Part shown: positions 1 to 10,267 of the stretch, piece by piece | Numbering within the stretch: position 1 is the stretch's first letter | Layout of the letters: every line of letters starts with the position of its first letter | Assembly: GCA_023091665.1 (NCBI GenBank) | Contig: JALJCQ010000030.1 | Span: 374,501 to 438,500, forward strand | Direction: 5' to 3' | DNA length: 64,000 bases | Source of the DNA: Pythium myriotylum | Taxonomy: Eukaryota; Oomycota; Peronosporomycetes; Pythiales; Pythiaceae | Translations under genes and position numbers: made by a program | The notes under the pieces: model-generated | Told to the model about the DNA's origin: nothing | The model's database searches: none | What the model saw: the letters and a program-made list of their open reading frames with translations, nothing else

Positions 1-95
1 ATCAAAGATGAATGTTGATCTGGACTTTCATTCTCTCAGCACCAGCAAAGAGTTCTTCTACCAGACAAACGGCGCCGCGCGCGCGAGCGTTCTAG
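1..95 (+). pseudogene. Shredded copy of the 5' end of the AIFM2-like gene
   Basis: Bases 1-36 match 2498-2533 (upstream of the oxidoreductase start) with 2 differences. Bases 50-85 match 2785-2820 (its early coding part) with about 5 differences. Roughly 240 bases between the two matching blocks are missing here. This is a partial duplicate that continues or begins outside the window; it encodes nothing usable. The Crinkler gene lies between this relic and the intact gene, which suggests a local duplication or insertion. Confidence 0.75.
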
Positions 96-159
96 AAAAA
101 AAAAATATTCTCGGCGCGATCCGTGGGTGTCATCGATAAAGTATTGTGCTTAACTCTGT

Positions 160-2100
160 TTAAAAAATGTTCCAGACGGAATGAGCGTTCAGGACTGACA
201 CATGCGCCAGTTTTGGATCATAGCACACAACGTAGAGCTTTTGACAGCGATTCAAGTCTGAAGTGATGGTCGCCCTCAAAGCATCACCCATCCATGAGAC
301 GCGCCGGAAATCTACCAAGCAGTAGTCGCTCAGCTGAAGTAACGAATACGGACCACCAGGAGCAAATCGACCAATATGCTCATCCAACTTGCTGCCTTCT
401 CGCAATAGCTCGATACCCCAAAAGTCATCCCCACAATCAACCGTGAAATCAATAAATCCGGTCGAACCGAAAAGGCCGCTGACATCTGCAGATGTCACAA
501 AAGTGCTTGGTGTACATCGGTATGAAGCTTTGAAAAACTCCATTTGCCAAGCTCTCTCCCGACGTATGTCATTTGGCAGTGTTCGACCGAGTGTCTTCCG
601 AATGCTGTCGTAATCGATAGCTCCGACAGCACGCGCGATCATTTCCTGAAGAGTCTTCGGACTATGAAGTGCGCGCTCAACATCACCAACGCGCATCTTG
701 ACGAAGTATCGCCACATGACTGGTGACGAGAATTCGATCCGATCTGCAGTTTGGACTAAAACTCCTCTTCGAATGCATCGGTCAACAATAACAGCGTCCG
801 ACCGGGTGCTTACTCCGTAAACAAAGCGTTCTAAGCCGTGAAGTTCTTCGATCCGGAGTGTTTCCAAAACCTCCACTGCACGGGTTGATATCAGAGCTTT
901 AAATAGCTGGTGACCCTCGTGTTCTTGCATTGACCCGTGTTCCAACATACCAATCCATTCTTGAACGGATGGGAGCGCACCGCCCCTCGCCACACGAGAG
1001 CGATACACTTCATTCAGCGTTCGTATAGCAGTGACACAGAGACCGACGTGACCACCAGTCAGCAGTGCAAGAAGGGCAAAGAATTGCGTCGCAGAATCTT
1101 GAAGGCATCTGAAGCCACAAAACCACTTCGTCACATACTCCTCAATTTCGTCGATACCAAAGTTTAGATGATCAATGCTCAGAGTCACTTCAGGAGGAAT
1201 CTCGACAGGAGTCGAAAGCTGCGTATACTGAAGATCTGAGCCATATGCTGCAAACATCAACACTCGGATTCCGGCATTCTTGTTGTTTAGAACACGTTTG
1301 ACCACTTGCCAAAACTCTGCAGACTTTCGCCTTGGGGAAGTAACGCCATTATTGTACAGTAAGTGCACATCATCCACGATGAGGTATACCGTGTATCCAT
1401 TCAGTGGAAGCGACTTGACACGACTCCACTCCACCTTGCAATTTTGCTTGAACACATCCTGGAAAGTCTCGTCGTCTGACATCGCAAGTAACGAAAAGCT
1501 TGCAACAACAACCTTTTGATTTTGCTTTTTGCTTCTTTCCACCAAGTCTTGGCTGACCAATGCTGCCAGAGAAGATTTACCCGTCATCGGCGGACTTTGG
1601 ACCAGCAGCACATGTTTCTCAACGAGTCGGTTGATAATAACATTGGTCAACGAACTCCGAGGCAACGTTCGCTCATCTTGCAGATCGACGCTCTGCAGTA
1701 TCCCAATCGAGCCATGAACGCCATACCAGACCACATCCTGCTGCAATGCTTCAAGTTCCAACTCAGATGCTGGCACTTCCGCTTGCATATCAGCGTCAAT
1801 GCGCTGTCGCGTCGGTACTTCCACGATGAGCGTCGCTTGCGCGTCAAGTTGATTCAATTGCAATCGCGGCGAACATTGATTCTTCGCTTTGTATGCTGCT
1901 GCATCGGCGTAGATGCACAGTTGATCCGCTATCACGCCCTCTAGGATATCCGGTTTTTCGCGACGGCATTTCTCGCGAATTGACTCGCGGAGATCTTTAA
2001 GATCTCCGACACCGTCAGATAGCACCGATGCTGTCTGTGTACCCGCATACGCGCTGCGAGTTGCTGCATCCACTAGCTGGAACCACACTTTGTGCGCCAT
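160..2100 (-). CDS. Crinkler (CRN)-type effector with P-loop NTPase and REase-like C-terminus
   Basis: A 646-aa protein from the ATG at 2100; the open frame continues upstream to 2274 but only from a TTG. Residues 1-95 look like the ubiquitin-like CRN header, with a VGDLKD segment near 31 and a degenerate counterpart of the LFLAK box (LCIYAD, about 61-66). A Walker A-like SPPMTGKSS lies at about 169-177 and a Walker B-like YLIVDD at about 239-244, followed by a long NTPase-type region. The last 130 residues carry GFIDF, WGIELLREG and VDFR blocks typical of the restriction-endonuclease-like domain found at CRN C-termini. In this family NTPase plus REase proteins are thought to be delivered to, or act in, the nucleus. 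No classical signal peptide is visible, which is common for CRNs. The frame is intact, so the gene is probably functional; the target is unknown. Confidence 0.82.
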   Translation of the reverse strand: MAHKVWFQLVDAATRSAYAGTQTASVLSDGVGDLKDLRESIREKCRREKPDILEGVIADQLCIYADAAAYKAKNQCSPRLQLNQLDAQATLIVEVPTRQRIDADMQAEVPASELELEALQQDVVWYGVHGSIGILQSVDLQDERTLPRSSLTNVIINRLVEKHVLLVQSPPMTGKSSLAALVSQDLVERSKKQNQKVVVASFSLLAMSDDETFQDVFKQNCKVEWSRVKSLPLNGYTVYLIVDDVHLLYNNGVTSPRRKSAEFWQVVKRVLNNKNAGIRVLMFAAYGSDLQYTQLSTPVEIPPEVTLSIDHLNFGIDEIEEYVTKWFCGFRCLQDSATQFFALLALLTGGHVGLCVTAIRTLNEVYRSRVARGGALPSVQEWIGMLEHGSMQEHEGHQLFKALISTRAVEVLETLRIEELHGLERFVYGVSTRSDAVIVDRCIRRGVLVQTADRIEFSSPVMWRYFVKMRVGDVERALHSPKTLQEMIARAVGAIDYDSIRKTLGRTLPNDIRRERAWQMEFFKASYRCTPSTFVTSADVSGLFGSTGFIDFTVDCGDDFWGIELLREGSKLDEHIGRFAPGGPYSLLQLSDYCLVDFRRVSWMGDALRATITSDLNRCQKLYVVCYDPKLAHVSVLNAHSVWNIF

Positions 2101-2670
2101 CTCTTCGTTCCAATCACAAAACAACTCTCTTCGCCGTCTCAGTTGCTGTCGATGCCACTGCGTGTTGCCTTGGCCTGCGCTGCCTGAATGAGAACAATCC
2201 AAACTAAGATCAGTGAAGGTTTTATGATGAGTTCCGACTTGCTGTCGTGCTTTCAATTCTATAGTGAATTGCAAGTAGTTGGCGACTTCTCAGATTTTTC
2301 GGCAATCAATCTCAGTGCCTCATGCGCTCTGCCACAAGACTATCAGATCCTAGAAAAGTTCTCGAGTCTACGTATGTACCAACCAGTTCTGAATGATGGG
2401 GTGGTTTCGTGCCGAACACACTTTCCGCTCGTGTTGATGTTGAAGGTCTCGTCTCCTCGTTGATCACGACGACGTGACATGCACTTTGCACCAACTAATC
2501 AAAGATGAATGTTGATCTGTACGTTCATTCTCTGATGACGCTGTTGCCTTGTGACGAGTCAGTACACACAGCCGACTTTATTCTCGTCGTTCCCTGTCTT
2601 GTCGCGTGGCGTTTAACTGCTGCTGTGTCCTCAGTCCCAATATCCCACTGCCGATTCCGAATCGACCAAG
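2101..2670. other. Divergent intergenic region, Crinkler/oxidoreductase
   Basis: About 570 bp between two divergent starts. I see no convincing gene. It contains the segment 2498-2533 that is repeated at the window's left edge. The TTG-initiated extension of the Crinkler frame runs to 2274 but looks non-coding. Confidence 0.5.
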
Positions 2671-3846
2671 ATGCCTCGAGTCGTGGTAGTTGGAGCAGGC
2701 CTCGCTGGCGTCGGTGCGCTGCGAGGGTTTGTCGGCTCGCTCAGCGCGAGCGACGGCGTCGACGTCGTTGTCTTCGAGCGGAACGAGTTCTTCTACCATA
2801 CGTACGGCGCTGCGCGTGCGCTCACAGACAAGGAGTATCAAAAGTGCATGTTCATCCCGTACGACAATCTCATCCCATCGCACAAGAGGGGTTTCGTTCG
2901 TATCGAACGTGCGGTTGTCACGGCCATCGCCGTTGAGCCGAACCAGGAGGTGACCTACGCGTCGATTGGCACGGACGACAAGCCGTCAAAGCAGCCGCAA
3001 ACGATGGCGTTCGACTATCTCATCCTCGCGACCGGCAGCACCTACACCGCACCAATCAAGCACGACGCGCTCGATTTCTCACGCGCCAATATGGAATTCA
3101 AACTCTCGCAAGTGCACGAGCACATCGTCAACAGTAAGAAAATCCTCGTGGTCGGAGGAGGCGCCGTGGGCTGCGAAGTGGCCGCCGATATTGCCGGCAA
3201 GTTTCCCGACAAGAAAGTCACGCTTGTGTCCAGCTCACCGATTCTCGTGGCGCCGGACAACGTCAAGGAGTCATTCCGATCGTACTTATTGGACTCACTT
3301 GCCGCACTAAACATCGAGGTCTTCCTCGGCGAGCGGCTTGAAGAGCGACTCACCGGGAACGTGTTTGAGAAACGCACGCTGCGCACCGACAAAGGCACCG
3401 AGATCGAGTCCGATATCCAGCTCCTGTGCGCAGGCTTCAGCCCGGCGTCGGAGCTCGTTCGTAGCTTAGATGCTTCGCTCGTGGACAGCAAAGGCGCCAT
3501 CAAAGTGAACGCGAGCCAGCAGCTCGACGATTCCAAGTACCCGCATATTTTCGCTCTCGGCGACGCATCCAACCACGAGACGGCCAAGATGGGGTACCTG
3601 GCTTCGCGCCAGGGCCGCTTCGTTGCTACTGAGATCATCGCAGTTATTCGAGGATCAAAGCCCGAGGTGAGTCCGTACCTGGCGCCGACCCAGTCGCTGA
3701 TTCTGCCGCTTGGACCCAACGGCGGCGTCTCGCAGTTTCCAATCTTCGGCGGACTCGTGCTTGGTAACTGGTTTACGTGGCTCGTCAAGTCGCGCGATAT
3801 GAAAATCGGGAGCATGAGGCGCCTGCTCAACGCAAAATCATCGTAG
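2671..3846 (+). CDS. AIFM2/FSP1-like FAD-dependent NAD(P)H oxidoreductase
   Basis: A 391-aa single-exon protein of the pyridine-nucleotide-disulphide oxidoreductase fold. The FAD-binding GxGxxG motif is at residues 8-13 (GAGLAG). The second dinucleotide-binding glycine motif (VVGGGAVGCE) is at about 158-167. The GD motif of the FAD site (ALGDASN) is near 295-301. The length and C-terminal GGVSQFPIFGG/GNWFTW block resemble apoptosis-inducing-factor-2/AMID proteins, which reduce quinones using NAD(P)H. There is no obvious presequence, so it is probably cytosolic or membrane-associated. A decayed relative lies just downstream on the other strand. A type II NADH dehydrogenase is a less likely alternative. 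Confidence 0.85.
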   Translation: MPRVVVVGAGLAGVGALRGFVGSLSASDGVDVVVFERNEFFYHTYGAARALTDKEYQKCMFIPYDNLIPSHKRGFVRIERAVVTAIAVEPNQEVTYASIGTDDKPSKQPQTMAFDYLILATGSTYTAPIKHDALDFSRANMEFKLSQVHEHIVNSKKILVVGGGAVGCEVAADIAGKFPDKKVTLVSSSPILVAPDNVKESFRSYLLDSLAALNIEVFLGERLEERLTGNVFEKRTLRTDKGTEIESDIQLLCAGFSPASELVRSLDASLVDSKGAIKVNASQQLDDSKYPHIFALGDASNHETAKMGYLASRQGRFVATEIIAVIRGSKPEVSPYLAPTQSLILPLGPNGGVSQFPIFGGLVLGNWFTWLVKSRDMKIGSMRRLLNAKSS

Positions 3847-4357
3847 AACGCCTCGATTCAGAAAGACTACTCGGATAAGAACACAACTACAAATTGCACA
3901 ACTCTTTGATGAACATTTGGAGGTGTTGCCCTGAGACTTGAACCGCTCTGGCGTGCGTTCCTGCGTCGGCCATGGCCAGTGGTGCCGGACTGGCAGTAAG
4001 AGCTGCTCGTAGAATACATGTACGTCGAGATGCTTTTACGAGTGTGCGAGTAACACGTATCGCACTGAGAGCAGGATCCCATCAACACAGAAGCTTTCAA
4101 AGGTGGGATAGTCCAACTTATCCACTCGACGAACGACTCGTCGGCTTATCTACAGTACTCGTCCATGAAGAGTAGATAAGTTGGAACGACCTTCTGAGAC
4201 GAGTACGAGCGTATTACGGCCACTTGAGCTGTCAATCTTGGGGGGCCATCTGTTGACCTTGTAGAAGCCAACATCCCACTCAACATACGGACTCATCAAC
4301 ACTTCATTTTGATGCGATCCAGTTCACCGATTGATTGTCTGCGTTGATTCAAACCCG
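3847..4357. other. Gene-free stretch with an inverted repeat
   Basis: No credible gene. A near-perfect 15-bp inverted repeat is present (4113-4127 and 4170-4184, one mismatch), able to form a hairpin with a 42-base loop. It lies between the intact oxidoreductase and its decayed relative and may be a transposon or recombination scar. Confidence 0.4.
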
Positions 4358-5230
4358 TTGTTTATTCCTCTGCAGTTGTTGACATGCGCCAGTTATAAGC
4401 TCGGCAGTGCAGCGCGCAAGCTCCTCCGTGGCCTTGAAGATCCTGGTCGTCCTGTCGCCAAGGAACCACCCACCAAGTCCTAATAATTGCGACACCCCGG
4501 TTAGATCGGCAAGCGCGTGATGACGATTGAAAACAGCTTGGCCGTGCGCGCAAAACCTTGTCCTGCTTCTCTCCACATGATCGTGCGCGAGATCCTTTGG
4601 CTGCTTGTGGGCGTTGTATGAGTGTCGAGTGGTTTGTGACATCTCCAACCGAGATGATGTCCGGCATCCATCGCTGTCCAGTTGCGTCATATCGCTCAGT
4701 GGAAAGCGATCAGCGAGGTGTCCAACGGCTCTGTCAGGTCGGCTGTATTACGGTAGGGCTGAAGCCGACGCATAGAAGCGTGATATCGGCCGTGATCTTC
4801 GTGCCGTTGACAGCGAACCATCTCTTTTTCTCGATGATATTGCCTGAGAGTACAGTGTATCTCGGTCTGGCGATCAATGAGGATGAAGCCGATCTTGAGG
4901 AAGTTGAGCCTCTCCGTGAGATGCTCGCGAAGCATCTCCTTCCCGGTATTGATGATTACCAGCTTAGTGATCTGCTCGCTCGGGAAGTGGACAGCAAGTT
5001 AACCCTTGAACTGGAGAAGCTTGACATTCACGCGATTATCCCTGAGCTCCTCGAGCTTTCGCTCCGTGTGTCGGAGAAGCGCGTTCGGTATAAGCTTGAA
5101 TGCTGCACCGGACGTGCTTCCCGTGATGATACTGAGGCAGTAGAAATTGACAATGTCGATCATCGAGTAGCCACGATCTCGGCATTATCGTTGGGATTGA
5201 GCGAGTTGGAAAGCGTGCGCTGATCATCAC
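4358..5230 (-). pseudogene. Decayed AIFM2-like oxidoreductase (C-terminal half)
   Basis: Reverse-strand fragments in shifting frames match the downstream half of the oxidoreductase at 2671-3846. Bases 4808 to 4738 encode GTKITADITLLCVGFSP, matching GTEIESDIQLLCAGFSP in the intact gene. Around 4630 a frame gives GDVTNH (intact gene GDASNH). Bases 4540 to 4421 encode LADLTGVSQLLGLGGWFLGD, parallel to LGPNGGVSQFPIFGG plus GNWFTW. In-frame stops and frame changes separate these blocks. The N-terminal half cannot be traced with confidence above about 5230. The divergence is clearly greater than in a recent copy, so this is an old duplicate. An undetected spliced gene is the alternative, but the stops argue against it. 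Confidence 0.75.
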
Positions 5231-6507
5231 ATCGCAAGCCACAGATTTTGAGCCACTGGAGAGCATCTGAATGGATGTTGAGATGAAGGAGACACCAGAA
5301 GTGAAGGTACGATGGGCCTGGCTTCTCGAGATGCCTTGGAGATTCAGCTCACATTGGAGGAGGGATCTGGCCACGATGGCAAGATCGTGGTGGCTTTGGG
5401 TTGTGTCTTCCTGGCCTAATATCACAAAACATGCTGTAGACAGAAAAATCAACTAATATATCATCAAAGTAGAGACTAGAACACTGAACCAGCAGCGAGC
5501 TCTGAATCTGATCGAGCGGATCTCTCTGCGAGCCTTCCGCACCATGTAGCCTCACATCCAAGACAACGAGCTCATACTACATCTCTGGCCGACGCAGCTC
5601 CCGCGCATGTTCGAGCGAGGTGAACGAATTTGGCAGACGTTCGTCTCCACAAGCTCTCATCGTCTGGGACTCATCCCAGGACTAATACACTCAACTGGAG
5701 CCACAGGGCCGATGGGTTCACCGCTTTGCTCGGTATATCCACCGGCACGGACAGGAGATGCCATCCAGACAGCCTGTCGGCTGTCGCCCACGCACGACTG
5801 TCGCGCCTCTCTCCATGCCGAATAAAGTCTCGATCTGCGAATCTCCGACATCTTGAGGAGCGGGATCTCACGAGGTCCTGCTTCGCTCCATCTGGAGCGA
5901 CGCATGGCTACCGTTGGCCTGTGCCGTCGGACCGCAGCTGCTTTCGATGACAACAGCCCCCCTCCCCATGTCCTCCGTCTTCCTTCTTTAGTATACTGCC
6001 TTGGAAAGATACGAAGTCAATTGAAGCGTTCGGTTTCTTGGCCTCGCGAAAAGCTTGACCGGCTGAGCCGTGCGCCAGACTCCGCCTCGATCGCGCGAGC
6101 AGCTCCGTGCAGGTCAGACGACGAGAGCTCTTCGTACTGTATCTCGTCCACTTTGTTGAACGGCAGGGGCGCGACTTGTTGAAGCGGGCGTCTCGGTCAG
6201 GGCGGACTAGTTCACATGGCTACATTTCGTGACTGACTTTGGTCCGACTCTCCCTCGCTTCAGTGCCCCTGTGACATGTGTAAAAGAGCTGCTCGCTGAG
6301 CGGGATCAGCCAGCTGGGTGGATGGGGTGGAGCTTGCCCCGGCTTCTCTACAGCCTCCATGGGACCGACGATGCACGTCACGTCCTACTCGCTCTCTCTT
6401 CCACTCGCGCTGTCTCTACGGCTTCTTGCCAGCAAATGGGGCTGTCCTCTCTGCCTCGCGGGCCCCACTCGCCAACTTGCTCTCTCTGACAGAACCCACA
6501 GCTAGCG
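5231..6507. other. Long gene-poor stretch
   Basis: Only short overlapping frames on both strands, none recognisable. The left part may still contain unrecognisable N-terminal remains of the decayed oxidoreductase. At 6213-6236 there is a short sequence (ACATGGCTACATTTC and flanks) that recurs at 8937-8957 on the other side of the next gene. Confidence 0.4.
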
Positions 6508-8526
6508 ATGGGCGTGACCGACCAAAAGTTCTGCAAGGTGACGATCCACCGCAGCGACTCGCACCGCCCGTGGGAGCACGCGAGCGCGCGCTCGACCATC
6601 GCTTACAAGCAGCTCACGCCCGACGGCAAGCCGTCTAGGCAAGAGCTCGCGCGCTGGACGGCCACGGGCGACGCCGCGCTCGACGGACTCGACATGCCCA
6701 CGCGCCGCCGCGCGCACACGACGACCGCGACCATGGGCATGGAGCCGCTGCAGCGCAGCAGCAGAGGCATGAACCCCATGTCGCGTCTCACCATGCGCTT
6801 CGAGCAAGAGCCCGCCGAGAAGGAGGAGGGCGCGAGCGCCGAGATCAACACGCTCGACAACGAACTCCGCAACGACTCGTTCCTCGCCGTCGACACGGAC
6901 GCTGTGGATCCCGTGCGCCAGACGTTTGACGAGGAGAGCAAGATGTTTGTGCCAGGCACGCCGCCGATCCCGACGGGTATCACGGTTGACATGCTCCCGA
7001 CCGCCGACTTCACGCCTGAGATCCCGTCGGCTTTCAAGCGCGCGCTCGAGATGGGCAGCGACGACGTCTATAGCTCGACCGACAACAGCAGCGCCGCGTC
7101 GAGCCCGCGTGATTCCCGCATCCGCATCTCGTCGCCCGGCAAGGAGAGCTCGATCTTCGGTGACTCGCGTGTCCACTTCCCAGCCGCCGACAACGACAGC
7201 ACGCTCTTTGACTCGCGCATCCGTCTCTCGTCGCCCAAGCCTCAGGATGACTCGCTCTTCTCCTCGCGTGTCCGCTTCTCGTCGCCACGCAAGGATGCTC
7301 CGATGTACAATGACGATATGCACATGTACGGTGAGGAGAGCTTCGCGGACGAGCTGCCCACGCCCATCATGTCGTCCTCGGTGAGCACTGTGAACGACAG
7401 CGGTGACTTCACCCAGGACTACCACGATATCCCGACGCCCAAGCCGGAGTCGCCGATCCAGCAGCAGCCTCTTGACGAGCCTGTTGCTCTTATCCCGATC
7501 ACTGTCGCCCCGGTCGCCTCCTACGAGGAGATCCGCCTCAGCGAGCCTGCTCCGGAGCTCAAGGCCGATGACCTCCAGGCTCAGCAGCCGCAGCAGAAGC
7601 TGCTTGTCGAGGAGGAGCCAGAGGCCATCTCGTCGTTCGTCGAGGTCGACAGCGACAACGAGGACGAGCTCGAGGAGGAAGAGGGCGGCTTCGATGTCTG
7701 CGACAACTTCGACGCCATCCTCGGTGAGCCGCTGCCCAACCGCGGCTCGCGCTGGCGCTTCAGCCTCAGCCAGAGGAAGAGCAACGTTCGCCAGAAGCGT
7801 GGCATGAGCTCGCCGCCTGTCATGGTCGGTGTGCCGCCGCCGACGCTCGCACGCCACACGTCGGTGCCTGTGCGCACGCCACCGCTCCAGACCGGCGAGT
7901 CGATCCGCCCCAAGCCAATCGTCCACGCGCCGGCGGGCAACCCGCTCTACCACGGACAGACGCTCCACCTCAACTTCAAGTCGACGGACGGCCACACCGT
8001 GCAGGTCTCGACCAAGCAGCGCCACTCCAAGAGCTCGGTCTTCTCCAAGCTCATCGAGTGCTTCTCGATGGACAACGATGCCGTCGCTGAGGCCGACGAC
8101 GCTTTCCGTATCATCGCGCACACGAGTGACGGCGACATCCGTGGTGGTGACCGCATCTCGCTCGCTCGTGGCGACGGCAGCGTGCTCCGCATCCAGAAGA
8201 TGTCGCGCAAGCTCGCATTCAGCCCCAAGATCGACATGAAGGCCAAGTTCGTGGTCTGCGGTGTGCCTGAGGGCACGGTCGTCACGGACACGACCAAGTT
8301 CTACCTCCAGAGCGTCTACGACCGCACCAAGACCATCGGCTTCCTCAAGGACCGCCGCCACCCAGGCGCGGGCTGCCTCGTCATGTATGCCTACCGCACG
8401 ACGGACGACAAGTCCGAGCCGATCCAGTTCTTCAAGCGCGCCGAGCCACCTTCGTTCGGCCAGATGCACGCCGTCCAGCAGGGCCACGCACTGCAAACGT
8501 CGCCGCTCATGGGCGGCTTCATGTAG
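6508..8526 (+). CDS. Orphan low-complexity protein with SRxRxSSP repeats
   Basis: A 672-aa single-exon frame with strong GC-rich codon bias, so it is almost certainly translated; I do not recognise the family. The first 190 residues are polar. About residues 195-265 hold four spaced repeats of the form DSRIRISSP, DSRVHFP, DSRIRLSSP and SSRVRFSSP, each about 20 residues apart and rich in possible phosphoserines. An acidic stretch (about 370-390) follows, then a basic proline/serine linker. The last 190 residues look like a compact beta-rich domain with no cysteine motif. No signal peptide or membrane segment is present. A regulatory or scaffold role is possible but not shown. Confidence 0.75.
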   Translation: MGVTDQKFCKVTIHRSDSHRPWEHASARSTIAYKQLTPDGKPSRQELARWTATGDAALDGLDMPTRRRAHTTTATMGMEPLQRSSRGMNPMSRLTMRFEQEPAEKEEGASAEINTLDNELRNDSFLAVDTDAVDPVRQTFDEESKMFVPGTPPIPTGITVDMLPTADFTPEIPSAFKRALEMGSDDVYSSTDNSSAASSPRDSRIRISSPGKESSIFGDSRVHFPAADNDSTLFDSRIRLSSPKPQDDSLFSSRVRFSSPRKDAPMYNDDMHMYGEESFADELPTPIMSSSVSTVNDSGDFTQDYHDIPTPKPESPIQQQPLDEPVALIPITVAPVASYEEIRLSEPAPELKADDLQAQQPQQKLLVEEEPEAISSFVEVDSDNEDELEEEEGGFDVCDNFDAILGEPLPNRGSRWRFSLSQRKSNVRQKRGMSSPPVMVGVPPPTLARHTSVPVRTPPLQTGESIRPKPIVHAPAGNPLYHGQTLHLNFKSTDGHTVQVSTKQRHSKSSVFSKLIECFSMDNDAVAEADDAFRIIAHTSDGDIRGGDRISLARGDGSVLRIQKMSRKLAFSPKIDMKAKFVVCGVPEGTVVTDTTKFYLQSVYDRTKTIGFLKDRRHPGAGCLVMYAYRTTDDKSEPIQFFKRAEPPSFGQMHAVQQGHALQTSPLMGGFM

Positions 8527-9268
8527 AGCGAGCCTTACTGTGTGTCGTGCAGTCTACTCTAGCGTGCCAAGCAACTCGATGTGTATTTCAAGAGACAAGT
8601 GGCCGGGGATCGCCCAAGCGACAGCCAGCTCGGTTTGCGACCCCCCATCCTACCCACTTAAGAACAAGAGGACTCGCCGCTGCGCGTGGCCCGCTGCAGA
8701 AAGAATGCAGCGACTTACATGCCACGACGCCGAGTCCCAAAGCCAATGTAGGGGTATCATATACACGTATTATTTTCTCTCTTTCTCTCTCTCTCATTTA
8801 TCCATTCCATTTCGAACACCCACCTCTCCATGCAATGCAGAAGAGACCCTCTCTCGCTGACAAGTGACCCGGCTCTCGGCTCGCGAATTTAGCCAGTTTG
8901 GTGTGACATACGATCAGATCGATCAGTTGAAGCAGTGACATGGCTACATTTCTGACTAGCTCCTTTACGGATGAGTACCAGCGCTGAAACGAGGAGAGAG
9001 GCGGTCGCAGCCGAGTGTTCTGGGTTTGGGTCTCACCCACTCGAGACGGCAACTGTCGGAAGAGCCTGGAACGATGGAAAAAGCAGTCACGCGCCGCGGC
9101 GCCTTCTCTGCAAGGATTCGTCGCATTACGGCACGCGCGCGCAGAGGACTCATGGCATTTTATTTGAGCAGTAATCGTGCTTCGCGACATCCAACTAATA
9201 TTTCCTAAGGCTTTACGACTAGACACAGACCACCCAACACGACACGGGAACAGACACACGAGAGACGT
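8527..9268. other. Intergenic stretch, no gene seen
   Basis: Between the orphan's stop and the stop of the minus-strand TAZ gene. It contains a pyrimidine run (CT-rich, about 8770-8795) and the short repeat at 8937-8957. Nothing codes convincingly. Confidence 0.45.
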
Positions 9269-10267
9269 CTACTCGGAGGCCTTTCCCCTTGCGGCAGCTT
9301 CCTCAGTCGGCGTCACGATGCGCACGCGCTTGGCCGTGGGCTGCGGCACCTTGGGCTGCGGGTACACTGGCTGCGGTGCAGCAGTGCGCTTGTGGTGGCC
9401 GCCAGCCGACATGATCACGTGCGGGCCTTCACTGACCGAGCGACGCATGGCCGGCAGTCCGTCGTACACCTGCTCGGGCTGATAGGACGAGTGACGCCGT
9501 TGCTGTGTGAGGATCTCCTGCTGGTACGCCACGTCCTGGTCGTCCTGGCTGCGCGGCACGAAGAGCGGCGTGAGGCTTCGAGCGTGCTGCATGGCCCAGG
9601 CGAACTCGCCACGTAGCGTGTCACAGATTGCGCACGACCGCTGGAACTGCTGTGCGCGGCAGATGCGGAAGTGGCGCAGCAGCTGCTTGGCCTCGGAGCA
9701 CGATCGGTGGCATTGGCCTTCGGGCAGAAAGCACTCCTGGCAGTGGTCGAGCACGCCACGAGCGACGCGGCAGTTGCGCACGCCACAAACCCGCTCCATG
9801 TCGAATGGCGTACAGCATTCTCGTGCGTGGAGAAGAAGTGCGAGCCTCGCGGCGAGCTCTCGTGGCGACGGAGGCTCGTTGCCCTGCGGAGACGGCGGCA
9901 GTGGCACGGCCGGAGTGAGTCTTGTCTGCACTTGCGGCGTCGGCACGACGGACGGACGGTGCGAGGCGACAAAGTGCTGCTGCTGGTGGTGGGTCGTGCG
10001 GGACGTGAGCGACGGCAGTCTCGTGAGCGTCGGCAACTGGTTGTTGGTCGGACTCATGCGGGGCACGATCGAAGGCGGCGAGATCGGCGGCTTGCCGGAC
10101 TGAGGCTGCTGGTGCTGCATGCGTAGCAGAGCGGAGACGGCGTCCGGGGACTCAGGCGAGTTGCACGACGACGACGTTGAGGATGACTTAGTGTTCATAG
10201 TAGTAGGACCGGGCGAGACGGTGGAAGGGAACGAGGCGGCAAATGCAGGGCGCTCGACGACTGGCAT
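9269..10267 (-). CDS. TAZ-type zinc-finger protein
   Basis: 332 aa from the ATG at 10267; a second possible start is at 10198, and the longer frame above 10267 has a non-ATG start. The N-terminal 135 residues are Ser/Pro/Gln-rich and disordered. Residues about 138-220 form a cysteine/histidine-rich domain (LLLHARECC, CGVRNCRVARGVLDHCQECF, CHRSCSEAKQLLRHFRIC, CAICD). Its spacing matches TAZ domains of CBP/p300-type coactivators, in which three zinc ions are held between helices. The C-terminal tail carries a small basic KRVR patch that could be a nuclear signal. There is no HAT, bromo or KIX domain, so this is a stand-alone TAZ protein, probably a transcriptional adaptor. Confidence 0.75.
   Translation of the reverse strand: MPVVERPAFAASFPSTVSPGPTTMNTKSSSTSSSCNSPESPDAVSALLRMQHQQPQSGKPPISPPSIVPRMSPTNNQLPTLTRLPSLTSRTTHHQQQHFVASHRPSVVPTPQVQTRLTPAVPLPPSPQGNEPPSPRELAARLALLLHARECCTPFDMERVCGVRNCRVARGVLDHCQECFLPEGQCHRSCSEAKQLLRHFRICRAQQFQRSCAICDTLRGEFAWAMQHARSLTPLFVPRSQDDQDVAYQQEILTQQRRHSSYQPEQVYDGLPAMRRSVSEGPHVIMSAGGHHKRTAAPQPVYPQPKVPQPTAKRVRIVTPTEEAAARGKASE

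Noticed and set aside
4696..4935. Copia-like reverse transcriptase fragment on the minus strand
   Set aside because: First impression from one frame. The neighbouring frame of the same bases gives a clear oxidoreductase match, so the retroelement idea was dropped.
4558..5223. 221-aa plus-strand frame
   Set aside because: It is the antisense of the decayed oxidoreductase, whose reverse-strand fragments match a real family.
6502..8496. 664-aa minus-strand frame opposite the 672-aa orphan
   Set aside because: Arg/His/Leu/Val-rich translation typical of the antisense of a GC-biased gene; the plus frame has normal composition and a clean ATG.
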